Positions 8,773 through 16,481 of a stretch of DNA of 59,719 nucleotides are shown here, piece after piece. The DNA is from Bacteroidota bacterium (lineage in GTDB: Bacteria; Bacteroidota; Bacteroidia; Bacteroidales; JAAUTT01), in NCBI GenBank assembly GCA_021779665.1, contig JAJYAG010000020.1, positions 1 to 59,719 on the forward strand, given 5' to 3'. A model generated the notes under the pieces. It made no database searches, was not told where the DNA came from, and worked only from the letters and a program-made list of their open reading frames with translations. The stretch's first letter is position 1, and each line of letters begins with the position of its first letter. Made by a program: the position numbers and the translations under genes.

Positions 8773-10695
8773 TTAGATGATTATCCGGTTACCAAGATTT
8801 TTCGAAAGCTCTTTTTTGTAATTGGTTAGCATAATATATCGTTGCTGGAGGCCCATAATTTCTTCCATATTCTTCTCCTGCTGGGCTTTTAGCATTAACA
8901 CTTCAGTCTCTTTAAGCATTGCCTGTACTTTTTTGCTTTTGAATGCCATCAAACATTCGGGAATAAGCGTTTTCAGCTTCATATCCTCGGTTTCGATGAA
9001 AGTTTCGTTGCGTTTCCAGATTTTACTCAGATTGTGAGGAGTAGCAAACATATCGATCACCAGCCGGCTGATAACATCATCGGGGTGCTGAATAAAGTAT
9101 TTGCTGTCAATATCTTTCTGTTGTTGAAAACAGAGCTTTATTTCATCGTAAATTTTCTGATATCCTGCATTCGAAAATTGAAGTTCGTCGTGCTCTATTT
9201 CGTTGATCATAAGCTCCGTAACTGAAATATCGTGACCTTCAGCTCCTTCTTCTTTAGGATGAATAATTTGGGGTCCATATGTGAGAAGTATGCGGATAAG
9301 CTCTTTTTCAGCAGTTTCGAGCGCTTTATTTTCGGAAGGAGTTGTTGTTTGAGCCGGAACAGTTTTTGGTTGAACCGGAGTTTGCCTTTCGGGCTTCTCT
9401 TTGCGGAGTTTGCTTATTTCGGTGTATAAAATACTCTCTTCGATATCCAGCAAGCGACTGCAATTCTTAATATAAACGGTGCGCTTGATGGTATCGGGGA
9501 TAATCGAAATAGACTTAACAACATCGCTGATGATGGCGGCCCGTTTAACAGGATCGTTTTCAGCATCCTTAAGCAGCAGATTCGTTTTGAAGGTGATAAA
9601 ATCAGTTTCGTGGCTGTTCAGATATTCAACAAGCTCGGCAGCACCCATTTTCCTGGAAAAGGAATCAGGGTCTTCACCATCGGGCAACAGCAAAACTTTA
9701 ACATTTAAACCTTCCTCCAGCACCATGTCGATACCGCGCAGTGAAGCTTTTATACCGGCAGCATCGCCGTCGTAAAGGATGGTAACATTGGGTGTAAACC
9801 GTTTTATAAGCTTAATCTGATCTTCGGTAAGCGATGTTCCCGACGAAGCCACCACATTTTCAATGCCAGCCTGGTGCATGGAAATAACATCCGTGTAACC
9901 TTCAACAAGATAACATTTGTCGAGCTGCATAATTGACTTACGGGCATGGTAAATCCCGTAAAGCACCTTGCTCTTATGATAAATTTCGCTTTCGGGCGAA
10001 TTGAGGTATTTTGCAAATTTTTTGTCAGTCTTTAGAATACGGCCACCAAAAGCAATTACTTTACCGGCAAGGTTGTGAATGGGAAACATCACACGTCCGC
10101 TGAAACGGTCGAAAGCACCATGTTCACCTTCGATGGTAAAACCGGTCTTAACCAGGTATTCAAGCTTATAACCTTCCTTTTTTGCTTTTTTTGTAAAGGC
10201 ATCGCGTTCCTCGAGACAATATCCCAGCTCAAACTTTTCGATGATATCTTTTCGGAAACCACGCTCCTTAAAATAACTCAGGCCGATAGCCTTACCTTCC
10301 TCATGGTTGAAAAGATTCGTGGTAAAAACCTTTTGGGCAAACGAAGAAAGCACCATCATACTTTCGCGGTCGTTTTTTACCTGCACATCTTCTTCTTTCT
10401 GTGCGGTTTCAACAACTTCGATATGATACTTTTTGGCCAGGTGCTTCAGTGCCTCGTAGTAGGTCATATGCTCAATTTCCATTATGAAATGGACGGCGTT
10501 ACCCCCTTTTCCGCAACCGAAGCATTTAAAAATGTTTTTAGCCGGTGAAACTGTAAATGAAGGCGTTTTTTCGTTGTGGAACGGACAATTTCCAAGATAA
10601 TTCACCCCACGCCGCTTCAAGGAAATAAAATCCTGCACCACCTCAGTAATCTGGGCAGCATCAAAAATGCGGTCTATGGTAGATTGTTCTATCAT
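8773..10695 (-). CDS. dnaG: DNA primase DnaG
   Basis: DnaG makes the RNA primers for lagging-strand synthesis. The 640-aa protein has an N-terminal CHC2 zinc finger (C37, H40, C58, C61), the RNA polymerase domain, and a TOPRIM domain with EGYTD at 265-269 and DGDAAG at 309-314. The C-terminal helicase-binding region is diverged, as is usual. A low-complexity linker rich in Pro, Gln and Thr (about 437-455) separates the catalytic and C-terminal domains. It is not beside rpoD or rpsU. Long antisense frames inside it are shadows. Confidence 0.97.
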   Translation of the reverse strand: MIEQSTIDRIFDAAQITEVVQDFISLKRRGVNYLGNCPFHNEKTPSFTVSPAKNIFKCFGCGKGGNAVHFIMEIEHMTYYEALKHLAKKYHIEVVETAQKEEDVQVKNDRESMMVLSSFAQKVFTTNLFNHEEGKAIGLSYFKERGFRKDIIEKFELGYCLEERDAFTKKAKKEGYKLEYLVKTGFTIEGEHGAFDRFSGRVMFPIHNLAGKVIAFGGRILKTDKKFAKYLNSPESEIYHKSKVLYGIYHARKSIMQLDKCYLVEGYTDVISMHQAGIENVVASSGTSLTEDQIKLIKRFTPNVTILYDGDAAGIKASLRGIDMVLEEGLNVKVLLLPDGEDPDSFSRKMGAAELVEYLNSHETDFITFKTNLLLKDAENDPVKRAAIISDVVKSISIIPDTIKRTVYIKNCSRLLDIEESILYTEISKLRKEKPERQTPVQPKTVPAQTTTPSENKALETAEKELIRILLTYGPQIIHPKEEGAEGHDISVTELMINEIEHDELQFSNAGYQKIYDEIKLCFQQQKDIDSKYFIQHPDDVISRLVIDMFATPHNLSKIWKRNETFIETEDMKLKTLIPECLMAFKSKKVQAMLKETEVLMLKAQQEKNMEEIMGLQQRYIMLTNYKKELSKNLGNRIII

Positions 10696-10814
10696 CGTAC
10701 TAAAAATCGCTGCTAAAGTAGCGTTTTAGTGTGGATAAAATAATGCGAAACTCTTTTACATTTTCGACAAAAAGCCAGTATTTTGTGTTCATTAAATGTT
10801 AATAACCGGGAAAA

Positions 10815-10916
10815 GGAGTTTAGGGGTTTAGATATTAGCGGTTTAGGGAAATATAGTCATACTTATTTCAAAGCTGCTAATAAACCTATAGCCTAAATAC
10901 CTAACACCTAAACACC
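10815..10916. repeat. Inverted pair of degenerate heptad (ACCTAAA-like) repeats
   Basis: Between dnaG and the Sir2 gene, a G-rich arm (10815-10848, GTTTAGG-like units) faces a C-rich arm (10885-10916, units CCTAAAT, ACCTAAC, ACCTAAA). The two are imperfect reverse complements about 36 nt apart. Each arm has a 7-bp period. The right arm ends five bases before the Sir2 start codon, so it would lie in the leader of that mRNA. Function unknown. Confidence 0.6.
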
Positions 10917-10921
10917 TATCT

Positions 10922-11626
10922 ATGAAAAAGAAACTTGTTGTACTTACCGGAGCGGGAATAAGCGCCGAAAGCGGACTAAAAACCTTCCGCGATATGGGTG
11001 GACTGTGGGAACAATACGATGTAATGGAAGTTGCGAGTATTGAAGGCTGGTTCCGGAATCCTCAACTGGTGCTTCAGTTTTACAACGACCGGCGCAAACA
11101 GCTTGAAACAGCTCTTCCTAACGATGGCCATAAAGGGTTGGTCGATCTGGAAAAGTATTTCGATGTTTATATCATCACTCAAAATGTGGATAACCTGCAC
11201 GAGAAAGCCGGAAGCAAGATTATTCTCCATTTACATGGCGAACTCACAAAAGTGCGCAGCACAAAGTACGAAGACGATATTCAGGATATTGGCTACAAAG
11301 AACTGAAATGGGGCGACAAATGCAGTCGCGGCGAACAACTGCGGCCACACATTGTATGGTTCGGAGAAGCCGTTCCTGCCATTGAAGAAGCCGCCGAAAT
11401 TACCCAGACTGCCGATGCATTTGCCGTTGTTGGAACTTCGCTCAATGTTTATCCGGCAGCCGGACTGGTAAGTTATGTGCCACGCTCTGCTCCTATCTTT
11501 TTGGTTGATCCCAACGATGTTGCCATTTCGATGCCCGGGCGCATGGAATTTATAAAGGAAAAAGCCGGAGTTGGAGTAAAACTGATGAAAGAAAAGTTAC
11601 TGGACTACTTTAAAATCAACCCATGA
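10922..11626 (+). CDS. Sir2-family NAD-dependent protein deacylase (CobB-like, lacking zinc cysteines)
   Basis: Sirtuins remove acyl groups from lysines using NAD+. The 234-aa protein shows GAGISAESGL (10-19), TQNVDNLH (86-93), the catalytic His in HLHGEL (H105), and GTSLNVYPAAGL. Y54 and R57 form the YxxR pair that in SIRT5 and CobB recognises succinyl or malonyl lysine. The usual two CxxC zinc pairs after HGEL are absent; only one cysteine (KCSRG) lies there, as I recall for other Bacteroidota CobB homologues. The last four bases overlap the next gene as ATGA, which suggests coupling. Confidence 0.92.
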   Translation: MKKKLVVLTGAGISAESGLKTFRDMGGLWEQYDVMEVASIEGWFRNPQLVLQFYNDRRKQLETALPNDGHKGLVDLEKYFDVYIITQNVDNLHEKAGSKIILHLHGELTKVRSTKYEDDIQDIGYKELKWGDKCSRGEQLRPHIVWFGEAVPAIEEAAEITQTADAFAVVGTSLNVYPAAGLVSYVPRSAPIFLVDPNDVAISMPGRMEFIKEKAGVGVKLMKEKLLDYFKINP

Positions 11627-12222
11627 GAAATTTTCTCCTTATAACTGTTGCAGTTTTATTTTCAATCAATGTTACCGCTCAGAGGTTTAACGGTGGACTG
11701 ATAGCCGGTTTCAATGCCTGTCAGGTAGACGGGGACACTTACGCCGGTTATAACAAATTTGGTTTGGCTTTTGGTGCATTTACAAGTACAGCTATTACGG
11801 AAAAGCTTGATGGAGAGCTGCAAATAAGATTTATGCAGAAAGGAGCAAGCAAAAAAGTTAGCGAAAACGATTTGAGCAAATATGTTAGTAAACTGAATTA
11901 CATTGAATTGCCTATAGTGCTGCGGTACAATCAAACATCCAGACTCTCGTGGCATCTTGGTCCCGGGTTTGGGTACCTGTTTAAATATTCCGTTGAAGAT
12001 GAAAACGGTCCGTTGAATGATGATGCCATACATTTCCGTAGTTTTGATCTCTCGGCCATGGCTGGCATTCAATATAAATTAGCTAAAAAGCTGGGGATAT
12101 CGGTTACTTTTTCCTATTCCCTTTTACCTATATCCGATCATCCTAACGATCCTATCCATTTCAGGCAACCCGGACTTTATAACAATGTAGTGACTACGCT
12201 CCTCTCCTACCAGTTTAACTAA
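11623..12222 (+). CDS. Outer-membrane beta-barrel protein (PorT / porin family)
   Basis: This 199-aa protein has a Sec signal peptide (MRNFLLITVAVLFSINVTAQ) and then alternating beta strands with Gly and aromatic residues (GGLIAGFNACQVDGDTYAGY, IELPIVLRYN, WHLGPGFGYLFKYS). The last residues, LLSYQFN, form a terminal strand closing in Phe-Asn. This is the layout of small Bacteroidota barrels of the outer membrane beta-barrel / PorT-like family. It probably has 8 strands. It overlaps the Sir2 gene by 4 bp and the convergent ComF gene by 4 bp. No specific role can be assigned. Confidence 0.85.
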   Translation: MRNFLLITVAVLFSINVTAQRFNGGLIAGFNACQVDGDTYAGYNKFGLAFGAFTSTAITEKLDGELQIRFMQKGASKKVSENDLSKYVSKLNYIELPIVLRYNQTSRLSWHLGPGFGYLFKYSVEDENGPLNDDAIHFRSFDLSAMAGIQYKLAKKLGISVTFSYSLLPISDHPNDPIHFRQPGLYNNVVTTLLSYQFN

Positions 12223-12926
12223 GCCATTGCCAGCACGGCTACACTCACTCTGGCTCCCGGAGCTTTTAGTGCAGCGCTTACACAGGCTTCGAGTGTCGAG
12301 CCGGTTGTTACCACATCGTCAACAATCAAAATGTGCTTGTTTTCGGCGGCGCGTATATCGGCAAGTTCGAAAATGCCTTCAACATTGGTCCAGCGTTCGT
12401 ATCTTCCTTTGCGTGTTTGGGTGGGATTGGCAATTACTCTTTTCAGAAGGTTACATTTCAGCGGTTTGGAGAGAATTTCCGAAATTCCGCGGGCTATGAG
12501 TTCACTTTGGTTGTAACCTCTTTTTTCAAATTTTTTAGGATGCAGAGGAACGGGAACTATCATATCCACAGTTTCAAAATCTGTTTGAAGTAATTCCTGA
12601 CCGAACCAGCGGCCAATTTCAATACCCAGTGATTGATGGTTGCGGTACTTTATTTTATGAAGGATTTTCTGAAAACGGCTTCCTTTATGGAATACAAAAT
12701 AAGCAGTAGCATTTTCGACAAGCACCCTTCCCCAGAAAAGCTGTGCCACAGGATTTTCCTTATTGTTGTGAAACCTGGTATAAGGCAGATACGATCTGCA
12801 GCGGGTACAGACTTCCCTTTCACCTTTGAACAGAGCTGCATTGCACGAAGCGCAAAGGTTGGGATAAAGCAGCGAGATAAAATCTTCCGTCAGACTTTTG
12901 GTTTTGTGGAATAATTTCAATAACAA
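12219..12926 (-). CDS. ComF family phosphoribosyltransferase-like protein
   Basis: The 235-aa protein has the ComF layout: an N-terminal double zinc ribbon (C25, C28, C40, C43), then a type I phosphoribosyltransferase domain. The PRPP loop VDDVVTTGST is near residues 202-211, and the RGYNQSELIARG segment is conserved in ComFC/GntX. ComF proteins aid DNA uptake in competent bacteria, but homologues are near universal and their exact role outside competence is unclear. No other competence gene is in the window. It converges on the barrel gene with a 4-bp overlap. Confidence 0.92.
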   Translation of the reverse strand: MLLKLFHKTKSLTEDFISLLYPNLCASCNAALFKGEREVCTRCRSYLPYTRFHNNKENPVAQLFWGRVLVENATAYFVFHKGSRFQKILHKIKYRNHQSLGIEIGRWFGQELLQTDFETVDMIVPVPLHPKKFEKRGYNQSELIARGISEILSKPLKCNLLKRVIANPTQTRKGRYERWTNVEGIFELADIRAAENKHILIVDDVVTTGSTLEACVSAALKAPGARVSVAVLAMA

Positions 12927-12978
12927 TGCTGGAAATTTTTAATTTGGTGGTTTATATTAGCTTCATAAATATAATAAT

Positions 12979-14286
12979 ATGATGAAACACAGCCATAAAA
13001 TTTACCTTTTCTTTTCTGTTTTTATTTCACTGGCGTGTTTTGCTATTTTTTTAATAACCGGCATACCTGCCATTTACATTTTCATAATCCTTTTAAGTAG
13101 TGTTATTCTTTTACTTCTTTTTATGCTGGGAAGCTTACAAAAGCGGGTAAGGCAGGCAGAAGAGAATGCCCGGCAGGAGATTTCAGGAATAAAACTTGAA
13201 ATGGAAGAAAACTACGAAAAAACAACGAAAGAGTTAAAAGAGTTATATGAGAACAGCAAACAAAGCGAAATCCATTTAAGAGAAACCATTGAGTCGTCCA
13301 TGCAGGGAATTGCAATTCTTTCGCTCGATGGACAATTTTTAAAAGTGAACGGAGCCGCTTGCGATATTATAGGTTATACCGAAGAGCAGCTTTTGAGAAC
13401 GGATTTACAATGTATAACTCACCCTGAAGATTTCAGCGATGATGTGTTGAATATGAAAGGCCTTGTTCAGGGTAAGTCTGCCGGGTACAAACTGGAAAAG
13501 AGATTATATCATGTTGCCGGAATAACGGTTTGGGTGATGCAATACATGAGGCTTATAAAAGATCCGACAGGTAATCCTATACACTTTGTAACTCATTTTG
13601 TGGATATTACCGAGCGTAAACAGGCTGAAGAACAATTAAAAAAATACACCGAGACTCTTACGGTTTTATTACGCGAAGTAAATCACCGTGTTAAAAACAA
13701 CCTTGCTGCGCTTATCAGCATGCTCCACATGGAGCAAAACAAGGCAAGAGCCACGGGTAATACAGGTTATATTGACTTTTTAAACGATTTAATCAGTCGT
13801 ATCCAAAGCCTGTCAACGGTTCACAGCATGCTTTCAGCGCAGAACTGGCAACCTTTGGAGTTAAGTCAGTTATGCAATCAGGTGATTCAGGCAGCCATTT
13901 CGGGAACACCTCCGGGTAAAAAAGTTCAGATCGAAATTCCGAAAACAAAATCGAAAATACAAGTAAACAGCAATCAGGCTCACCATTTAACATTAGTTAT
14001 TAACGAACTCACCACCAACTCAATCAAACATGCCATTCACGACCGTGATCAGGCAATTATCCGTGTCGATATTTCAAACGATGGGGATAATATAGAAATA
14101 AGGTTTAAAGATGACGGACCTGGTTTTCCGCAGGCTCTTATCGATGGAGATTTCCGCAGGGCAAATATTGGTTTTGAACTTATCAGGGGAATAGTTCAGC
14201 AAAGTCTCGATGGAGAATTGATCCTGGAGAATGATAACGGGGCAACCGCGATAATTAAATTTCAAAACGAACTTGAACTGATTTAA
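12979..14286 (+). CDS. Membrane PAS sensor histidine kinase of the HisKA_2 type (orphan)
   Basis: At 435 aa, the domains in order are two transmembrane helices (about 8-28 and 31-51) with almost no external loop, a coiled coil (about 53-100), a PAS/PAC domain (about 101-215), a HisKA_2 dimerisation helix with the phospho-acceptor H236 in REVNHRVKNNLAAL, and an HATPase_c domain with the N box NELTTNSIKHA and DDGPGFP. With no periplasmic domain, sensing is probably by the PAS domain or within the membrane. No response regulator lies beside it, so it is an orphan kinase. Either ATG of the adjacent pair (12979 or 12982) could start it. Confidence 0.92.
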   Translation: MMKHSHKIYLFFSVFISLACFAIFLITGIPAIYIFIILLSSVILLLLFMLGSLQKRVRQAEENARQEISGIKLEMEENYEKTTKELKELYENSKQSEIHLRETIESSMQGIAILSLDGQFLKVNGAACDIIGYTEEQLLRTDLQCITHPEDFSDDVLNMKGLVQGKSAGYKLEKRLYHVAGITVWVMQYMRLIKDPTGNPIHFVTHFVDITERKQAEEQLKKYTETLTVLLREVNHRVKNNLAALISMLHMEQNKARATGNTGYIDFLNDLISRIQSLSTVHSMLSAQNWQPLELSQLCNQVIQAAISGTPPGKKVQIEIPKTKSKIQVNSNQAHHLTLVINELTTNSIKHAIHDRDQAIIRVDISNDGDNIEIRFKDDGPGFPQALIDGDFRRANIGFELIRGIVQQSLDGELILENDNGATAIIKFQNELELI

Positions 14287-14289
14287 TTT

Positions 14290-14321
14290 TTTGCCTTGAA
14301 CCACACTATTTAGTATTTTTG
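14290..14321 (+). promoter_or_regulatory. Bacteroidota-type promoter of the adaptor lipoprotein gene
   Basis: TTTG (14290-14293), a 20-bp spacer and TATTTTTG (14314-14321) match the Bacteroidota -33/-7 consensus exactly. The predicted start near 14328 leaves a leader of only about 8 nt before the ATG at 14336. Confidence 0.65.
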
Positions 14322-14335
14322 AAGAAACTAAGCAT

Positions 14336-15460
14336 ATGAAAGCTTTTTCATTTTTTTTAATCGTCCTGTTCTTCACCGGTTGTTCCAAAAAGGCTTCTGA
14401 GAATAATACCGGAGAACCAAAACATACAAATGCCATTGAATTTACTGATGAGCAGCTTAAACTTTCAGAAGTAAAATGGGATAGTATCCGAAAGAAAGAA
14501 ATATCAGATATAATCGATTGTAGCGGGACAATTGAATTGCCTCCGCAGAATAATCTGACAGTATCGCCGGTTAAAGGTGGAAATGTGAAAGAAATTAGCA
14601 TCATTCCCGGAATGTTTGTAAAAAAAGGTCAAACCATTGCCACGCTTGAACATCCCGATTATTTACAATTGCAGCAGGAATACATTGAAGCTGGCAGCCG
14701 TTATACTTTTCAAAAGGAAGAATATAAACGACAGGGAGAATTAACTCTCGAACAGGCAACTTCATTAAAAAAGATGCAGTTGACAGAAGCCGATTTTAAA
14801 GCATTGGAGGCCAAAATAATGTCTCTCAAAAAACAGTTACAGATGCTTGGAATTGATGCAGACAACCTGAAGGCTGATAAAATTTCTTCGGAAGTAGTTA
14901 TAACCTCTCCTATTGATGGTTATATTACCTATGTTTATACAAACCGGGGAAAATATATATCGGCCGGAGAAAAACTTTGTGAAATTATTGATAAAAGCCA
15001 TTTACATCTGCAGTTAAATATCTTTGAGCGCGATTTACCCTTCGTGAAGCAGAATCAGGCAATAAACTTTAGTCCGGCAGCTATTCCCAATAAACAGTTC
15101 AGCGCACGTATCGAATTCATTGGTCAGGCAATTGATCACGATAATAACAGCATTCCTGTTCATGCACACATTTTTCCGGTTGATGACGAATTAAAGCCAG
15201 GGATGTTTGTAAGTGCCAAAATAAAGGCAAACCCACGGTCGGTTTACGTACTTCCTTTAACTTCGCTTGTTAAGAAAGGCAACGATTTTTTTGGCTTCAT
15301 TGCAAAAGACAAAAAGTTTTACAGGACAAAAATAAATACGGGTAAGGAGTTAGAAAATTTTGTTGAAGTGGTGCCTGAAGATTCTGCCTTTTTAACCAGT
15401 AAATTTGTTACACAGGGTGCATATTACCTCGAATCGGAATGGAATAAGAGTCAGGAGTAA
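14336..15460 (+). CDS. Efflux periplasmic adaptor lipoprotein (CusB/HlyD family), orphan
   Basis: The 374-aa protein begins with a lipoprotein signal (MKAFSFFLIVLFFTGC, lipobox FTGC, acylated Cys at about 16). It then shows the membrane-fusion-protein layout: a beta-barrel/barrel-sandwich hybrid (GGNVKEISIIPGMFVKKGQT), a helical hairpin (about 115-165), return to the lipoyl half (SPIDGYITYVYTNRGKYI), and a beta-barrel with KPGMFVSAKI. This fits the CusB/CzcB adaptors that link an RND pump to a TolC-type channel. No RND pump or channel gene adjoins it, and it has its own promoter. Metal export is a family-based guess. Confidence 0.85.
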   Translation: MKAFSFFLIVLFFTGCSKKASENNTGEPKHTNAIEFTDEQLKLSEVKWDSIRKKEISDIIDCSGTIELPPQNNLTVSPVKGGNVKEISIIPGMFVKKGQTIATLEHPDYLQLQQEYIEAGSRYTFQKEEYKRQGELTLEQATSLKKMQLTEADFKALEAKIMSLKKQLQMLGIDADNLKADKISSEVVITSPIDGYITYVYTNRGKYISAGEKLCEIIDKSHLHLQLNIFERDLPFVKQNQAINFSPAAIPNKQFSARIEFIGQAIDHDNNSIPVHAHIFPVDDELKPGMFVSAKIKANPRSVYVLPLTSLVKKGNDFFGFIAKDKKFYRTKINTGKELENFVEVVPEDSAFLTSKFVTQGAYYLESEWNKSQE

Positions 15461-15468
15461 AAGTAAAC

Positions 15469-15500
15469 TTTGCGCTTGCTGCAAAATATTTATAACTTTG
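15469..15500 (+). promoter_or_regulatory. Bacteroidota-type promoter of the coiled-coil gene
   Basis: TTTG (15469-15472), a 20-bp spacer and TAACTTTG (15493-15500) match the -33/-7 consensus exactly. The start codon at 15538 follows after a leader of about 30 nt. Confidence 0.7.
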
Positions 15501-15537
15501 CATCGTTTTTTGTGAAAACCCTTTAACCCAAATAAAT

Positions 15538-16431
15538 ATGGAAAATAATTATGAAACGAAGCCTAAATCAGGCAAAGGTTTAACCATTTTACTTACAATA
15601 GTAGCCTTAATTTTACTTGCCGCTGTTGTAGTTTTGTTTTACAGACTCAATGATACCAAAAAACAGGCAAATGAAACGGAGCAATATTTAGAGACCCAAA
15701 AGAAATCGCTTACCAATGAGCTGCAGGACTTAATTGGAGAATACGATGCTCTGAAAACCAATAACGATTCAATAAATCAGAAGTTAACCGAGCAGCAGGA
15801 AAAAATTAAAAAGCTTTTGGGTTATCAGGCTTCCAATATTCAGAAAATCAAACTTTACGAAAAGGAATTAAAAACATTGCGCGACGTTCTGAAAAGTTAT
15901 ATTGCTCAGGTTGATTCGTTAACCACACGCAATCAGCAACTTATTCAGGAAAATACTGAAGTGAAAGGAAGTCTGGATGTTGCCCGTGAAGAAAACATTA
16001 AACTTTCGACTGAAAAGGAAGATTTATCATCCAAAGTACAGAAAGCTTCGGTTATAACCACCAGCAATATTGTGGTTACACCGCTTAACAAACGTGGAAA
16101 GGACGAAGATAAATCCACCCGTATTACCAAGCTTAAAGTTTGTTTCACTTTGCGTGAAAATGCAATTGCTTCTACCGGAACCAAAGAAGTTTTTATCAGA
16201 ATTACCCGTCCGGATGAAATGGTACTTGCTTATTCAGAATCGGATGTGTTTAACTTCCAGGGACAGCAAATTGTTTATTCAGCTAAACGTCAGATAGAAT
16301 ATGAAAACAAGGATCTTGATGTTTGTATTTTCTGGGATAACAACGACAAAATTATAGTTGGCACTTACACTGTCGATATTTTCACAGATGGCGCTTTGAT
16401 TGGCACAACCAAATTCACAATCAAAAAATAA
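15538..16431 (+). CDS. Conserved membrane-anchored coiled-coil protein of unknown function
   Basis: This 297-aa protein has a short Lys-rich cytoplasmic N-terminus, one transmembrane helix (about 19-36, LTILLTIVALILLAAVVVLF), a long coiled coil (about 40-165) with Gln, Lys and Glu heptads, and a C-terminal beta-rich domain (about 180-297; FTLRENAIASTGTKEVFIRI, TYTVDIFTDGALIGTTKFTI). The orientation puts the coil and beta domain in the periplasm. I do not recognise a named family; homologues in Bacteroidota are annotated as hypothetical. A strong promoter and a terminator flank it, so it is probably a single-gene unit that is well expressed. Confidence 0.8.
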   Translation: MENNYETKPKSGKGLTILLTIVALILLAAVVVLFYRLNDTKKQANETEQYLETQKKSLTNELQDLIGEYDALKTNNDSINQKLTEQQEKIKKLLGYQASNIQKIKLYEKELKTLRDVLKSYIAQVDSLTTRNQQLIQENTEVKGSLDVAREENIKLSTEKEDLSSKVQKASVITTSNIVVTPLNKRGKDEDKSTRITKLKVCFTLRENAIASTGTKEVFIRITRPDEMVLAYSESDVFNFQGQQIVYSAKRQIEYENKDLDVCIFWDNNDKIIVGTYTVDIFTDGALIGTTKFTIKK

Positions 16432-16452
16432 TTTGTCGAAAAATATATAAAG

Positions 16453-16481
16453 AAGCTTTGCAGCAATGCAAGGCTTTTTTT
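16453..16481 (+). terminator. Rho-independent terminator after the coiled-coil gene
   Basis: The stem AAGCTTTGCA / TGCAAGGCTT (10 bp, one G-T pair) closes a GCAA tetraloop and is followed by a run of T. It ends at the stop codon of the convergent polyprenyl synthase gene. Confidence 0.8.

Noticed and set aside
10075-10548. A 157-codon open frame antisense to dnaG
   Set aside because: It lies wholly inside a clear dnaG gene on the other strand, shows no known motif, and is Phe/Leu/His-rich as expected for a shadow frame.
11662-12072. A 136-codon antisense frame in the barrel gene
   Set aside because: The sense frame has a signal peptide and barrel strands; the antisense frame has neither.
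14074-14604. A 176-codon antisense frame across the end of the histidine kinase and the start of the adaptor gene
   Set aside because: It crosses two well-supported genes and an exact promoter on the other strand.
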